Origin: Mesorhizobium_L sp035547755
Lineage (GTDB): Bacteria > Pseudomonadota > Alphaproteobacteria > Rhizobiales > Rhizobiaceae
Reading direction: 5' to 3'
NCBI GenBank assembly: GCA_035547755.1
Contig: DASZUG010000003.1
Span: 1 to 64,000, forward strand
Length of the DNA: 64,000 nt
In this document: piece by piece, positions 8,490 through 17,400 of the stretch
Layout of the letters: each line of letters starts with the position of its first letter
How positions within the stretch are numbered: position 1 is the stretch's first letter
The notes under the pieces: model-generated
Seen by the model: only the letters and a program-made list of their open reading frames with translations
What the model was told of the DNA's origin: nothing
Databases searched by the model: none
Made by a program: the position numbers and the translations under genes

Positions 8490-9698
8490 ATGACGACTGA
8501 AAACGAAACGCCGCAACCGACAGGCAGCCGCCAGGCATCGCCGATCGTCCCGAAATCGGCAAGCGAGGCGCTGCGCCCGAAGCGCGGCACGCCGCCGCCA
8601 AAGCGGTCCAGGCAATCGCGAAACCAGTTCGTCGTATTTCTCAACTTCCTGATTTCCTGCATCCTTCTCCTGCTGATAGCGGCGGGGGTCGCCGTCTATT
8701 TCGGCAAGCTGGCCTTCAATGAGGTCGGACCGTCCAAGAAGGCCGCTGTCTTCGTGGTGAGGCCGAAAACAGGCGTTCAAGAGATCGCCAAGGGCCTGGA
8801 GGATCAGGGCCTGATCAGCGATGCGCGCGTCTTCGCCTTCGGGGTGCGCGCATACGGGAACACCAAGAAATTGAAAGCCGGCGAATATGCGATCGAACCC
8901 GGCGCCTCGATGCATGAGATCATGGATCTGCTCCGCAGCGGCAAGTCGATCCTCTATTCCCTCACCATTCCCGAAGGATTGACGGTCGAGCAGGCGTTCG
9001 AAAAAATTGCCGGCGACAAGGTGCTGACGGGCGACATGCCGACCGAATTGCCGCCCGAAGGCAGCCTCGCCGCCGATACGCAGCGTTTCACGCGCGGTAC
9101 GAGCCGGAAGGAGGTCGTCGCCAAGATGATGGCGGAGCAGAAGGCGATCGTTCAGTCCATTTGGGACAAGCGCAACCCCGACCTGCCCCTCAAGAACAGC
9201 AAGGAAATGGTCATCCTGGCTTCCATCGTCGAGAAGGAGACAGGCAAGCCCGAGGAGCGCCCGCACGTCGCCGCCGTTTTCCTCAATCGCTTGCAGAAGG
9301 GGATGAGGCTGCAATCGGACCCGACGATCATCTACGGGCTGTTCGGCGGCAAGGGGAGGCCTCCGGACCGTCCGATCTACCAGTCGGACATGGAAAAGCA
9401 GACACCCTACAATACCTATGTGATCAAAGGACTGCCGCCGACGCCGATCGACAATCCAGGGCGCGCCGCGCTCGAAGCCGTGGCGCACCCCGCCAAGTCG
9501 GACGATCTCTATTTCGTTGCCGATGGCACCGGCGGTCACGTCTTCTCCGCGACATTGGCGGAGCATAACAAGAATGTCGCTCATTGGCGGCAGATCCAGA
9601 AGGATAAGGCGTCCGCCGCGAATGCGCCGGACGCTACGAACGATCTCGGCGCCGATTCGGACAAAAAAGGAGATGGCGCGGCGAGCGGGGACCAGTGA
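8490..9698 (+). CDS. mltG: Endolytic murein transglycosylase MltG
   Basis: Inner-membrane lytic transglycosylase thought to end nascent glycan strands during peptidoglycan synthesis. The 402-residue product has a basic, proline-rich cytoplasmic tail (1-45), one membrane helix (about 48-71), a LysM-like region, and the YceG catalytic domain with the ASIVEKETG motif carrying the catalytic Glu. The NPGRAALEAVAHP and YFVADGTGGHVFS segments are typical of the family. A disordered acidic tail ends the protein. Its position between fabF and yicC is conserved in the order. Confidence 0.95.
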   Translation: MTTENETPQPTGSRQASPIVPKSASEALRPKRGTPPPKRSRQSRNQFVVFLNFLISCILLLLIAAGVAVYFGKLAFNEVGPSKKAAVFVVRPKTGVQEIAKGLEDQGLISDARVFAFGVRAYGNTKKLKAGEYAIEPGASMHEIMDLLRSGKSILYSLTIPEGLTVEQAFEKIAGDKVLTGDMPTELPPEGSLAADTQRFTRGTSRKEVVAKMMAEQKAIVQSIWDKRNPDLPLKNSKEMVILASIVEKETGKPEERPHVAAVFLNRLQKGMRLQSDPTIIYGLFGGKGRPPDRPIYQSDMEKQTPYNTYVIKGLPPTPIDNPGRAALEAVAHPAKSDDLYFVADGTGGHVFSATLAEHNKNVAHWRQIQKDKASAANAPDATNDLGADSDKKGDGAASGDQ

Positions 9699-9771
9699 TC
9701 ATGTCCGGCAGCCGCCGGGCATATTCCTGGCGGCCTGCCGCCCAACTGTCACACGGGCGGGGAATGTTTCG

Positions 9772-10659
9772 ATGAACGTGCAGAGCATGACCGGTTTCGC
9801 CCGCGCCCAGGGGGAGCATGAAGGCGTCGCCTTCACCTGGGAACTGAAATCCGTCAATGGAAAGGGGCTTGAAATCCGGCTGCGGCTGCCTGCCGGCCTT
9901 GAAAGGCTGGAGCAGCCGGTCAGGCAGGCGGTCCAAAAACGATTTTCGCGAGGAAATGTCCAAGCGACGCTCAACATCGCCGCAAGAACCGCTCAGACTT
10001 CCCCTGTCGTAAACGAAGCCTTCTTGAAGGACGTAGCGGGATTGGCCCAGCGGCTCGTTGAGCAATTCGGCTGCAGGCCGGCGTCGGCGGACGGTCTGCT
10101 CGCCCTTCGTGGCGTTCTCGACCTCCCCGAATCGTCCGCAAGCGATGAGGAGATGAAGGCGCTCGATGCGGCTCTCCTTGCCAGCTTGGATGGAGGATTG
10201 GCGTCGCTGGAGAGTGCGAGACGCGGGGAAGGCGAGGCGCTTGTGGCTCTCCTTTCCGGTCATCTCGATGAGATCGAGGCGCTTACCTTGAAGGTCGAAA
10301 GCGACCCCTCGCGCGAGCCCGGCGCTATCCGCGCGCGCCTCGCCGAGCAGGTCCGCTTGCTCATGGATGCCACGCCTCCGCTCGACGAATCCAGGCTGCA
10401 CATGGAGGCTGCCTTTCTTGCCACCAAGGCGGATATAAGGGAAGAAATCGACCGTCTGAAGACACATGTCGGCGCCGCGCACACGCTTCTGGCCGGCGAT
10501 GGCCCGGTGGGACGCAAGCTTGATTTCCTGTCGCAGGAATTCAACCGCGAATCGAATACCCTCTGTTCCAAATCGAACGCCGCTTCCATCACTGCGGCGG
10601 GATTGGAACTGAAGGCCGTCGTGGACCGCTTCCGCGAGCAGGTGCAGAATCTGGAGTAG
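9772..10659 (+). CDS. yicC: YicC family endoribonuclease
   Basis: Member of the YicC/YloC family, reported in enteric bacteria as an endoribonuclease that acts on small RNA and other transcripts. The 295-residue product opens with MNVQSMTGFARA and closes with the hallmark block containing EFNRESNTLCSKS and VVDRFREQVQNLE. The start at 9772 is fixed by that opening. It precedes gmk by 3 bp, so the two are probably co-transcribed, an arrangement shared by many proteobacteria. Confidence 0.93.
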   Translation: MNVQSMTGFARAQGEHEGVAFTWELKSVNGKGLEIRLRLPAGLERLEQPVRQAVQKRFSRGNVQATLNIAARTAQTSPVVNEAFLKDVAGLAQRLVEQFGCRPASADGLLALRGVLDLPESSASDEEMKALDAALLASLDGGLASLESARRGEGEALVALLSGHLDEIEALTLKVESDPSREPGAIRARLAEQVRLLMDATPPLDESRLHMEAAFLATKADIREEIDRLKTHVGAAHTLLAGDGPVGRKLDFLSQEFNRESNTLCSKSNAASITAAGLELKAVVDRFREQVQNLE

Positions 10660-10662
10660 GGC

Positions 10663-11325
10663 ATGCAGGAAGGAACGAAAACGGGGATTCGCCGCCGCGG
10701 CCTGATGCTGGTGCTGTCCTCGCCCTCCGGCGCCGGCAAGTCCACCATCGCCCGCAACCTGCTCGAAAGCGATGGCGGATTTGAACTGTCGGTCAGTGTC
10801 ACCACGCGCCAGAGGCGGGCGAGCGAGATCGACGGTGTGCATTATCATTTCGTCTCGCAGCGCGATTTCGACCGCTTGCGCGACACCGACGCCCTGCTCG
10901 AATGGGCCGAGGTGCACGGGAATTTTTACGGCACGCCCAGGGAGCCGGCGGAAACCGCGATGGCGGAGGGCAGGGACATGCTCTTCGACATCGATTGGCA
11001 GGGCGCGGTCCAACTGAATGAGAAGATGCGCGCCGACATCGTCTCGATCTTCATCCTGCCGCCCTCCATGAAGGAACTGGCGGCACGGCTGAGGCGGCGG
11101 GCGGAGGATTCGGACCAGACGATCGAGACGCGCCTGAAAAATGCGAGGATCGAAATCGAGCATTGGCGCGAATATGATTACGTCGTCGTGAATGACGATC
11201 TCGACCGCGCCTTTTCGGCTATCAGGGCGATCGTCACCGCGGAGCGCCTGCGCCGCGACAGGAGACCCGGGCTCTTTGACTTCGTATCAGGCTTGCTGGA
11301 AGAGGAGGCGATCCGGAAAAAATAA
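10663..11325 (+). CDS. gmk: Guanylate kinase
   Basis: Phosphorylates GMP to GDP with ATP. The 220-residue product has the P-loop SSPSGAGKST (19-28), the GMP-binding segment SVTTRQRRASEIDGVHYHFV, and the DIDWQGAVQL motif. Length is typical. It closes the fabD to gmk run of plus-strand genes, and a higBA module follows 133 bp later. Confidence 0.97.
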   Translation: MQEGTKTGIRRRGLMLVLSSPSGAGKSTIARNLLESDGGFELSVSVTTRQRRASEIDGVHYHFVSQRDFDRLRDTDALLEWAEVHGNFYGTPREPAETAMAEGRDMLFDIDWQGAVQLNEKMRADIVSIFILPPSMKELAARLRRRAEDSDQTIETRLKNARIEIEHWREYDYVVVNDDLDRAFSAIRAIVTAERLRRDRRPGLFDFVSGLLEEEAIRKK

Positions 11326-11410
11326 GGCATGAACCGAAAGGCGGCCGGATGCGGAAATCGCGAAAAGATCGTCTCGAGCGATGGATTTGACGTTTGCCGG
11401 CCATGTCGAT

Positions 11411-11453
11411 CTGTAAGGTCGTGCTTGACACCTGTCAGTTAATACCTTACAGT
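11411..11453 (+). promoter_or_regulatory. higBA promoter with inverted-repeat operator
   Basis: TTGACA (11425-11430), a 17-base spacer and TACAGT (11448-11453) form a good sigma-70-type promoter. A perfect 9-bp inverted repeat (CTGTAAGGT at 11411-11419, ACCTTACAG at 11444-11452) brackets the -35 and covers the -10. The half-sites are 33 bp apart centre to centre, about three helical turns. This fits a site for self-repression by HigA. Transcription would begin at about 11459-11460, the first base of the higB GTG. Confidence 0.75.
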
Positions 11454-11458
11454 AAGCT

Positions 11459-11743
11459 GTGATCGAGAGTTTCAAGAGCAAGGCCCTCAAGCGATACTGG
11501 ATCAAGGGCGATGATAGCGGCATCCGCGCTGATTGGCGCAAGAGAGTTCGTATCATATTGTCGCGTCTGGAAGCTTCGCACGAGCCATCGGAAATGAATA
11601 TTCCCGGTTTGGGCTTCCATCCTCTCAAAGGCGATCAGTCAGGGCGCTTCGCTGTTTGGGTTTCTCGGAATTGGCGCATCACCTTTTCGTTTGAAGGCGA
11701 GAACGCCACAGATGTTGATATGGAGGACTACCATGGCGACTGA
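11459..11743 (+). CDS. higB: HigB-type toxin (RelE-superfamily mRNA interferase)
   Basis: Predicted ribosome-dependent mRNA-cleaving toxin of a type II toxin-antitoxin pair. The 94-residue product begins V/MIESFKSKALKRYW and ends with a WRITFSFEGENATDVDMEDY segment, as in the HigB/GraT plasmid-maintenance family. The GTG start at 11459 is preferred because family members start with exactly this stretch, although no Shine-Dalgarno site precedes it. The predicted transcript start falls on the GTG, suggesting a leaderless message. The stop overlaps higA by 11 bp. Toxin-first order is normal for higBA. Confidence 0.9.
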   Translation: MIESFKSKALKRYWIKGDDSGIRADWRKRVRIILSRLEASHEPSEMNIPGLGFHPLKGDQSGRFAVWVSRNWRITFSFEGENATDVDMEDYHGD

Positions 11744-12041
11744 AACGCTACGGCATCCGTCGGTTGAACCTACCCATCCTGGCGAGCTTCTTTCCGAGAT
11801 CGTGATTCCCGCGACCGGAAGGAGCAAGTCGGAGATCGCGCGTCTGCTCGGCATATCCAGACAGACGCTTTACGACATTCTCAACCAGAAGCAGCCCGTC
11901 ACTCCTTCGATTGCGGTTCGGCTCGGAAAACTCTTTGGTGACGGCCCCGGAGTATGGATCAGGATGCAGGCAGCTCATGATACCTGGCATGCTGAGCGCG
12001 ATATCGATGTTTCTTCTATCCCAACATTGAAGGTGGCATAG
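11733..12041 (+). CDS. higA: HigA-type antitoxin, XRE family
   Basis: Predicted to bind and neutralise the HigB encoded just before it and to repress the operon. The 102-residue product has an N-terminal HPGELLSEI motif typical of HigA. A helix-turn-helix follows (about 30-60: KSEIARLLGISRQTLYDILN) with the PSIAVRLGKLFGDGPGVWI segment. The start codon lies inside the end of higB, giving translational coupling. It converges with rsmA, whose stop is 24 bp away. Confidence 0.93.
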   Translation: MATETLRHPSVEPTHPGELLSEIVIPATGRSKSEIARLLGISRQTLYDILNQKQPVTPSIAVRLGKLFGDGPGVWIRMQAAHDTWHAERDIDVSSIPTLKVA

Positions 12042-12065
12042 CCCTCAATCCTCGACTTCGCTATC

Positions 12066-12917
12066 TCAGTCAATGCCGCGCGAGTACAAAGCCTTCGCAA
12101 GTGCGACGAACTCTTCGATCGAAAGTGTTTCGGCTCGTCTTGTGCCATCGATCCCGGCGCTGTCGAGCAATGTCTCGCCGCCCAGGCTTTTCAGGCTCTG
12201 CCGCAGCATCTTGCGCCGCTGCCCGAAAGCGGCCTGCGTGACACGTTCCAGCGCAGTAAGAGCAACAGGAGCCGGATCCGCGCGGGGGACGATCCGCACG
12301 ACCGAGGATGTGACCTTTGGGGGAGGCGTGAACGCCTGCCTGGGAACATCGAAGAGGATGCGCGCTTGCGCGCGCCATCCGGCAAGGACGCCCAGCCGGC
12401 CATAGGCGCTCGAATCCGGCGCGGCAGTGATCCGTTCGGCCACCTCGCGTTGGAACATCAGCGTAAGAGACGTGTAGAAGGGAGGCCATTTCTCGAGCGT
12501 AAGCCAGCGCACCAACAGCTCCGTGCCGATATTGTAGGGAAGATTGGCAACCACGCCGACGGGCAATCCAGTTGGAGCGGCCAGCGCGCCGAAATCCGTC
12601 TTGAGTGCATCGCCGGAAACGATTTCCAGCCGGTCCGGATAGCGCTCGGCGATCTCGGCCAAGGCGGGCAGGCAGCGTTCGTCGCGCTCGATGGCGATGA
12701 CCTTCCTCGCGCCATTGAGAAGCAGCGCCCGTGTCAGCCCGCCAGGGCCTGGTCCGACTTCGATGACCGTCATGGCGGAGAGGTCGCCAGCGTGTCGCGC
12801 GATCTTGCCCGTCAGATTGAGATCGAGAAGAAAATTCTGGCCGAGCGACTTCTTCGCCGCCAGCCCATGCCGTTCGATGACCTCCCGTAATGGAGGCAAT
12901 CCGTCTGGAGCTGTCAT
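12066..12917 (-). CDS. rsmA: 16S rRNA (adenine1518/1519-N6)-dimethyltransferase
   Basis: Dimethylates two adjacent adenines near the 3' end of 16S rRNA late in 30S assembly. The 283-residue product has the LGQNFLLD motif (25-32), the SAM site EVGPGPGGLTR (about 53-63), the catalytic NLPYNIGT, and FTPPPKVTSSVV near the C-terminal domain. It overlaps pdxA by 4 bp and ends the lptF-lptG-lptD-surA-pdxA-rsmA operon. The same surA-pdxA-rsmA order is known from E. coli. Confidence 0.97.
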   Translation of the reverse strand: MTAPDGLPPLREVIERHGLAAKKSLGQNFLLDLNLTGKIARHAGDLSAMTVIEVGPGPGGLTRALLLNGARKVIAIERDERCLPALAEIAERYPDRLEIVSGDALKTDFGALAAPTGLPVGVVANLPYNIGTELLVRWLTLEKWPPFYTSLTLMFQREVAERITAAPDSSAYGRLGVLAGWRAQARILFDVPRQAFTPPPKVTSSVVRIVPRADPAPVALTALERVTQAAFGQRRKMLRQSLKSLGGETLLDSAGIDGTRRAETLSIEEFVALAKALYSRGID

Positions 12918-13951
12918 TTCCCCCGCGTCAGCTCCGCCTGGCGGTCGGCCATGAAGCGGGCGAGTTTCAGCGCGGCGATGAGGCTGTCCGGCCGGGCGAT
13001 GCCCTTTCCTGCAATATCGAATGCCGTTCCATGATCGGGCGATGTGCGGATGAAGGGAAGGCCGAGCGTGACATTGACGGCATCATCGAAGCCGAGCGTC
13101 TTCGCCGGAATGAGCGCCTGGTCGTGATACATGCAGAGAGCCGCGTCATATTTCCGCCGCGCCGCGGCATGGAACATCGTATCCGCGGGCAGGGGGCCCG
13201 TAGCGTCGATGCCTTCGCGCCGAAGCGCCTCAACGGCGGGAGAGACGATTTCCTCGTCCTCCTTGCCGATGCTGCCTCCTTCGCCGGCATGGGGATTGAG
13301 GCCGGCAAGCGCCAGACGTGGGTTCGCTATTCCGAAGCGCTTCTCGAGATCCCGCGCCGTGATGCGCGCCGCCGTCAGGATCATCTCCGCCGTCAGCCTA
13401 TGCGGCACCTCGGAAAGTGGAATATGGATCGTGACCGGGATCGTGCGCAGTTCGGGGCCGGCGATCATCATGATCGGCGTCGTAGCCTCTCCCGTCATCC
13501 GTTCAGCCAGATGGCCGAGATATTCGGTATGGCCGGGATAGCGGAAGCCGGCCTCGTAAAGTGTTTTCTTGGCGATCGGATTGGTGACGAGTGCGGAGGC
13601 CAGGCCTTTCCCGACATCCTCCACCGCCCGATCGATCGCCTCGATGATGCCGCCGGCATTGTTCACGTCCGATTGCCCCGGCCGTTCCGACAGATTATGG
13701 GAAAGCGCCACGACGGGCAAAGCGCGTTCGAAACGCGCCTCCGCGGCCGTCGCCGTCGTTACCTCCACGGGAACGGCTTTCCCGCTGAGCGCTACCCGCG
13801 CTGCGATCTGTTCTGGATCGGCGAGAAGATAAAAGGGAGGCACGCCTGCCTCCCGGCGCATCCGCCACGCATCCGCCGCGATTTCGGGACCGACCCCGGA
13901 CGGATCGCCGATGGTCAGCGCGAGCGGCGGTCGAGGGAGGCCGGGGATCAA
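12914..13951 (-). CDS. pdxA: 4-hydroxythreonine-4-phosphate dehydrogenase
   Basis: NAD-dependent oxidation step of pyridoxal 5'-phosphate synthesis, feeding the PdxJ reaction. The 345-residue product shows GDPSGVGPEI near the N-terminus, the metal-site segments LNPHAGEGG and MYHDQALIP, and the C-terminal FIRTSPDHGTAFDIAGKG. Its start lies 2 bp after the surA stop and its stop overlaps rsmA, so it is embedded in the operon. Confidence 0.96.
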   Translation of the reverse strand: MIPGLPRPPLALTIGDPSGVGPEIAADAWRMRREAGVPPFYLLADPEQIAARVALSGKAVPVEVTTATAAEARFERALPVVALSHNLSERPGQSDVNNAGGIIEAIDRAVEDVGKGLASALVTNPIAKKTLYEAGFRYPGHTEYLGHLAERMTGEATTPIMMIAGPELRTIPVTIHIPLSEVPHRLTAEMILTAARITARDLEKRFGIANPRLALAGLNPHAGEGGSIGKEDEEIVSPAVEALRREGIDATGPLPADTMFHAAARRKYDAALCMYHDQALIPAKTLGFDDAVNVTLGLPFIRTSPDHGTAFDIAGKGIARPDSLIAALKLARFMADRQAELTRGK

Positions 13952-13952
13952 C

Positions 13953-14876
13953 TCAACGCTCGACGATGCGGGCTTTTTTCCTCAGTTCGGCGATATATTT
14001 ATCGTTGAGGTCTTTCGCCATCTTTTCCTGGTCTTTGCCCGATTCCAGCACGAGTTCCGCGACGCGGTCGTCGGAGACCTCCTTGCCGGCGCAAATGCCG
14101 ATATATTCCAGCCCTCTTTTGGTGACGTGGACCGGGGTCGCCGAACCGACCTTGGTCTTCTTGATATCGTCAGCCCAATCGGTCGGAAGTTCCGGCGCCA
14201 GCACTTGGCCGAGATCGCGCACGGTGACGTCGATAAGTCCCTTCATCGAGGCGCGCGTGTCCTGGCAGCCATTGAATTTGGCGCGCATCGCCTCCGCCTC
14301 GCGCTTGCGTTTGGCGATAATGGCCTTCCAGTCCCGTTGCGGAACGACGAAAATGACCTGCTGCAATGTATATTCCATCGCGCTCGGCTTCTTTTCGCCC
14401 TTTTCGAGCATCTGGCGCACGACATCGGCCGTCTCCGCGCCGGACTGCGAGCGGAACCTCGCACGCAGGGCCTCGCCCCACCCGATCTGCACGCGCAGGA
14501 ACTGTTTGAAATGATCCGGCGTCACGCCGGCATGATCGAGAATCATGCCGAGTTGCTTCAACGTCAGCTTGTTCTTCGTCGCGAAGGCGGCGTAGGCCTC
14601 GTCCACCTGTTTGTCGGTTATGTTGATGCCGAGACGCTTCTCTTCCGCATAACGCAAAGTCTGGTCGATCATGTCCTGCTCGGCCGAAACGCCTTTGCGC
14701 CGCTGCAGTTTCAGGAAGGCGGCGCGATGGGCGATATCAGTGCTGGTGATCGGGACGTTGTTGACGATCACCTTCACGCCGGCGGCCCGCGCGGGAACAA
14801 GCGTCACAGGCGCGAGCGTCACCATTACCGCCAGAAACAGACCCGTCGGAAAAACCCGTATCCTTCTCCCGTTCAT
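13953..14876 (-). CDS. surA: Periplasmic peptidyl-prolyl isomerase/chaperone, SurA-like
   Basis: Predicted periplasmic chaperone that escorts outer membrane proteins, including LptD. The 307-residue product starts with a signal peptide (MNGRRIRVF, then a hydrophobic stretch ending in ARAAG). A SurA N-terminal chaperone region follows (about 35-160, with ITSTDIAHRAAFLKLQRR), then one degenerate parvulin-like region (about 165-285). E. coli SurA is longer, with two clear parvulin domains. ATG 14912 is an alternative start adding 12 residues. Direct adjacency to lptD, a major SurA client, supports the call. Confidence 0.85.
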   Translation of the reverse strand: MNGRRIRVFPTGLFLAVMVTLAPVTLVPARAAGVKVIVNNVPITSTDIAHRAAFLKLQRRKGVSAEQDMIDQTLRYAEEKRLGINITDKQVDEAYAAFATKNKLTLKQLGMILDHAGVTPDHFKQFLRVQIGWGEALRARFRSQSGAETADVVRQMLEKGEKKPSAMEYTLQQVIFVVPQRDWKAIIAKRKREAEAMRAKFNGCQDTRASMKGLIDVTVRDLGQVLAPELPTDWADDIKKTKVGSATPVHVTKRGLEYIGICAGKEVSDDRVAELVLESGKDQEKMAKDLNDKYIAELRKKARIVER

Positions 14877-14973
14877 CCGATTGATTTTCCTGTCCTTCAG
14901 AATAGCCTCCATTCCCGACCCCATGTCGCCTCTATGCGGCGAAAGGATGACACCGGACCGCCGAGTCCTGGCC

Positions 14974-17400
14974 CTATTGTGTCTGCTGGAGCTTACCCGT
15001 GTCGCTTCCGAAATCGCCCAGCGTCCTGAACGATACATTGAAACCGATATTGCTGCTGACTTCCTTCGTAACCGCATTGCGCGTCTGCGAGAAAGCGAAG
15101 GTGAAGCCGAAGCAATCGTCGAGATAGCTGACGCCCAAGGCATCCGCCACCAGCATGTCGTAAGTCATGTCATAGGTGGAAGATCCGAAAGCGCGCCAAT
15201 ATTGGGCGAAATTGGTGGACGCGGCGACAGTGACCTCGCGTCTGTCCTTGTCGAAGCCATAAAGCGGCTGCGCCTGGATATAGGCGTATCGCGCCGAGAC
15301 GCTGATGGGCTTCGAGGTATAGGCAGCCGTCGTTTCAAGCCGCCTGACTTCGAAACTGTCCTTGTCGAAACGGCCGCCTGTCATGAAGGTGAAGCCGTTG
15401 GGGCTGGTGAGGCCGACTTGGCCGACATAATCCGAGCGCGCCGTCTGCAGGCCGGAATAGGCGCCGACATTCACCAGATCGGGCGCGTCATAGGAGTTCA
15501 GCCCGGCAAGCTGATAGGACTGGCCGAAGATGCCGTTCGCGCTCCAGCCGCCGCCAAATGAGCCGGAATAACGGAAGCCGACATTGGCGCGCGTCCCGCC
15601 CTCGATGCGGTCATAGCCCGAGAATTTGTCCTCTTCGAAAAGCGAGGACGCGTCGAAGACCATGCTCTGGGCATCTTCGTTCGGAATTCCGAGCGAACCC
15701 GCATAGGGTTCGTTCGGCCGCACGAAAATCTGCGCCATGGGCTCGATCACCTGCGATGCGCTGGTGGTCGAGAACAGGATCGGCCAGCGGACCTCCATGC
15801 CGGCCGTCGCCATATAGCGGTAATAGGCGGAGCGGATGTCGGAATCGACGCCGAGATTGGAAGCCATGCCGTTGATGGCGGCGATGCTGTCGCCGCTGTA
15901 ATCGGCATGGATGCCATCGAGCCGCCCGCCGAGAATCGGCGTGATGATCAGACCCTGATCGGTGACGAAGCTGCGTTTCCATTCCGCTTTCGCGGTCAGC
16001 CGCTGGTCCGAACCCTCGATGCCGCCGATCCGGTCGACAAGCCCCAGGGTATTCAATCTCTCATCCAGATTGTTCCGGATCAGCGACTGCGCGTTGACGT
16101 TGAACGTCAGCTGACCGCCGGCAACCGGTTCGTCGGGCGTATAGGAATAATCGAATGACGGCAGCACCCAAGGCTGCAGATCATTCACCATGCCGCCGAA
16201 CCTGGCCCCGTTCACGTAGTCGGGATAGGGCTCCTGGATGGTGAAGTGGTAAGCGTGGAGGTCGAAATAGTTCCGGTCGTTGATGCCCGTCAGATAGATC
16301 TGCGAGTGATAGCGATACTGGGTGTAGCCGTCGATGTTGTAGGTATGGGCATAGTCCTTGTCGGTCTGCGCCAATACATCCCACCCGAAGGTCCAGCGCG
16401 GATTGATCTTGAAAACCCCATGCGTACCGACCATGCCGCGCCAGCGATTGAGGTCGTTGCCGGTTCCACGGTCCACTTTGGGAGAGAAGAAAGCCTCGGG
16501 ATCCTGCTGGTTGATGCCTGAGAGCGTGATGCTGTATTCGCCATTGTTGAATTTCTGGCGATAGAGCGCCGAGGCCGCAAAACCCTGCTTCGTATAATAG
16601 GTCGGAAAGAGCGTCAGGTCGCTGGTCGGCGAAAGGACGAGGTAATAGGGGAGCGTCGCCCCGAATCCCAACTCGTCCTTGATGGTGAACGTCGGCAGAA
16701 GCAGTCCGCTCTTGCGCTTGACGGTGGGGTCCGGCACCTCGAAGGAGGGGAAATAAGCGATCGGAAATCCGAACAGCTCGAACCTGGAGTGCAGGAAGCG
16801 CACTGTCTTGGATTGACCGTTCCAGATGATCTTCTCAGCCTTGACGCGCCAGACCGGCGGTTTGTCCGGCTTCTTTTCACAGGGCGCGCAGGCGGTGTAG
16901 ACGCCATGCTCGAACGTCGTGACGACGCCGCCCTCTCGTTGGCCACGATCGGCGCCGAAATAGGTCTTGTTCGCCGTCTCCACCCTGAGCGCATTGGCGA
17001 AGCCGTCGCTGAAATCGTCGGTGACATCGACATTGTCGGCAAAGGTATGGGTGCCTTTCGGATCGACGATCTCGACATGGCCATGGGCGATGACCCGTCT
17101 CGTGCTGCGGTCGTAAGTGACCTGGTCGGCGACGAGATGGTTGCCTTGATATTCGATCTTGACGCCGCCGGCCGCCGTCACCGTGTCCTTGTCGCGGTCG
17201 AAGACAAGCGTATTGGCTTCGAGAAGCATCTGCTTGTCGCCGGACTGGCCGTTACCGGTATGGAACGGGCCGAAATTCTGCGCCTCGGATGGAACGGTGC
17301 CGGCAAGCGCCAGCGCCATGATGCAGGCAATCGCCGTCGTCGCGCCGTAAAGACGCGCCAACCTTTTCGGCCTGGCGTGCTTCGCCGCAGCGATCCCCAC
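14974..17400 (-). CDS. lptD: LPS assembly outer membrane protein LptD
   Basis: Outer membrane beta-barrel that inserts lipopolysaccharide into the outer leaflet. The 808-residue product starts with GTG overlapping the lptG stop by one base. It has a long signal region (about 1-40), an OstA/LptA-type beta-jellyroll (about 55-170: LVFDRDKDTVTAAGGVKIEY) and the large C-terminal barrel rich in alternating aromatic strands. Cysteines are few, as usual in alphaproteobacteria. It is placed with the LptF and LptG permease genes and surA, so one transcript covers export and assembly. Confidence 0.95.
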   Translation of the reverse strand: MGIAAAKHARPKRLARLYGATTAIACIMALALAGTVPSEAQNFGPFHTGNGQSGDKQMLLEANTLVFDRDKDTVTAAGGVKIEYQGNHLVADQVTYDRSTRRVIAHGHVEIVDPKGTHTFADNVDVTDDFSDGFANALRVETANKTYFGADRGQREGGVVTTFEHGVYTACAPCEKKPDKPPVWRVKAEKIIWNGQSKTVRFLHSRFELFGFPIAYFPSFEVPDPTVKRKSGLLLPTFTIKDELGFGATLPYYLVLSPTSDLTLFPTYYTKQGFAASALYRQKFNNGEYSITLSGINQQDPEAFFSPKVDRGTGNDLNRWRGMVGTHGVFKINPRWTFGWDVLAQTDKDYAHTYNIDGYTQYRYHSQIYLTGINDRNYFDLHAYHFTIQEPYPDYVNGARFGGMVNDLQPWVLPSFDYSYTPDEPVAGGQLTFNVNAQSLIRNNLDERLNTLGLVDRIGGIEGSDQRLTAKAEWKRSFVTDQGLIITPILGGRLDGIHADYSGDSIAAINGMASNLGVDSDIRSAYYRYMATAGMEVRWPILFSTTSASQVIEPMAQIFVRPNEPYAGSLGIPNEDAQSMVFDASSLFEEDKFSGYDRIEGGTRANVGFRYSGSFGGGWSANGIFGQSYQLAGLNSYDAPDLVNVGAYSGLQTARSDYVGQVGLTSPNGFTFMTGGRFDKDSFEVRRLETTAAYTSKPISVSARYAYIQAQPLYGFDKDRREVTVAASTNFAQYWRAFGSSTYDMTYDMLVADALGVSYLDDCFGFTFAFSQTRNAVTKEVSSNIGFNVSFRTLGDFGSDTGKLQQTQ

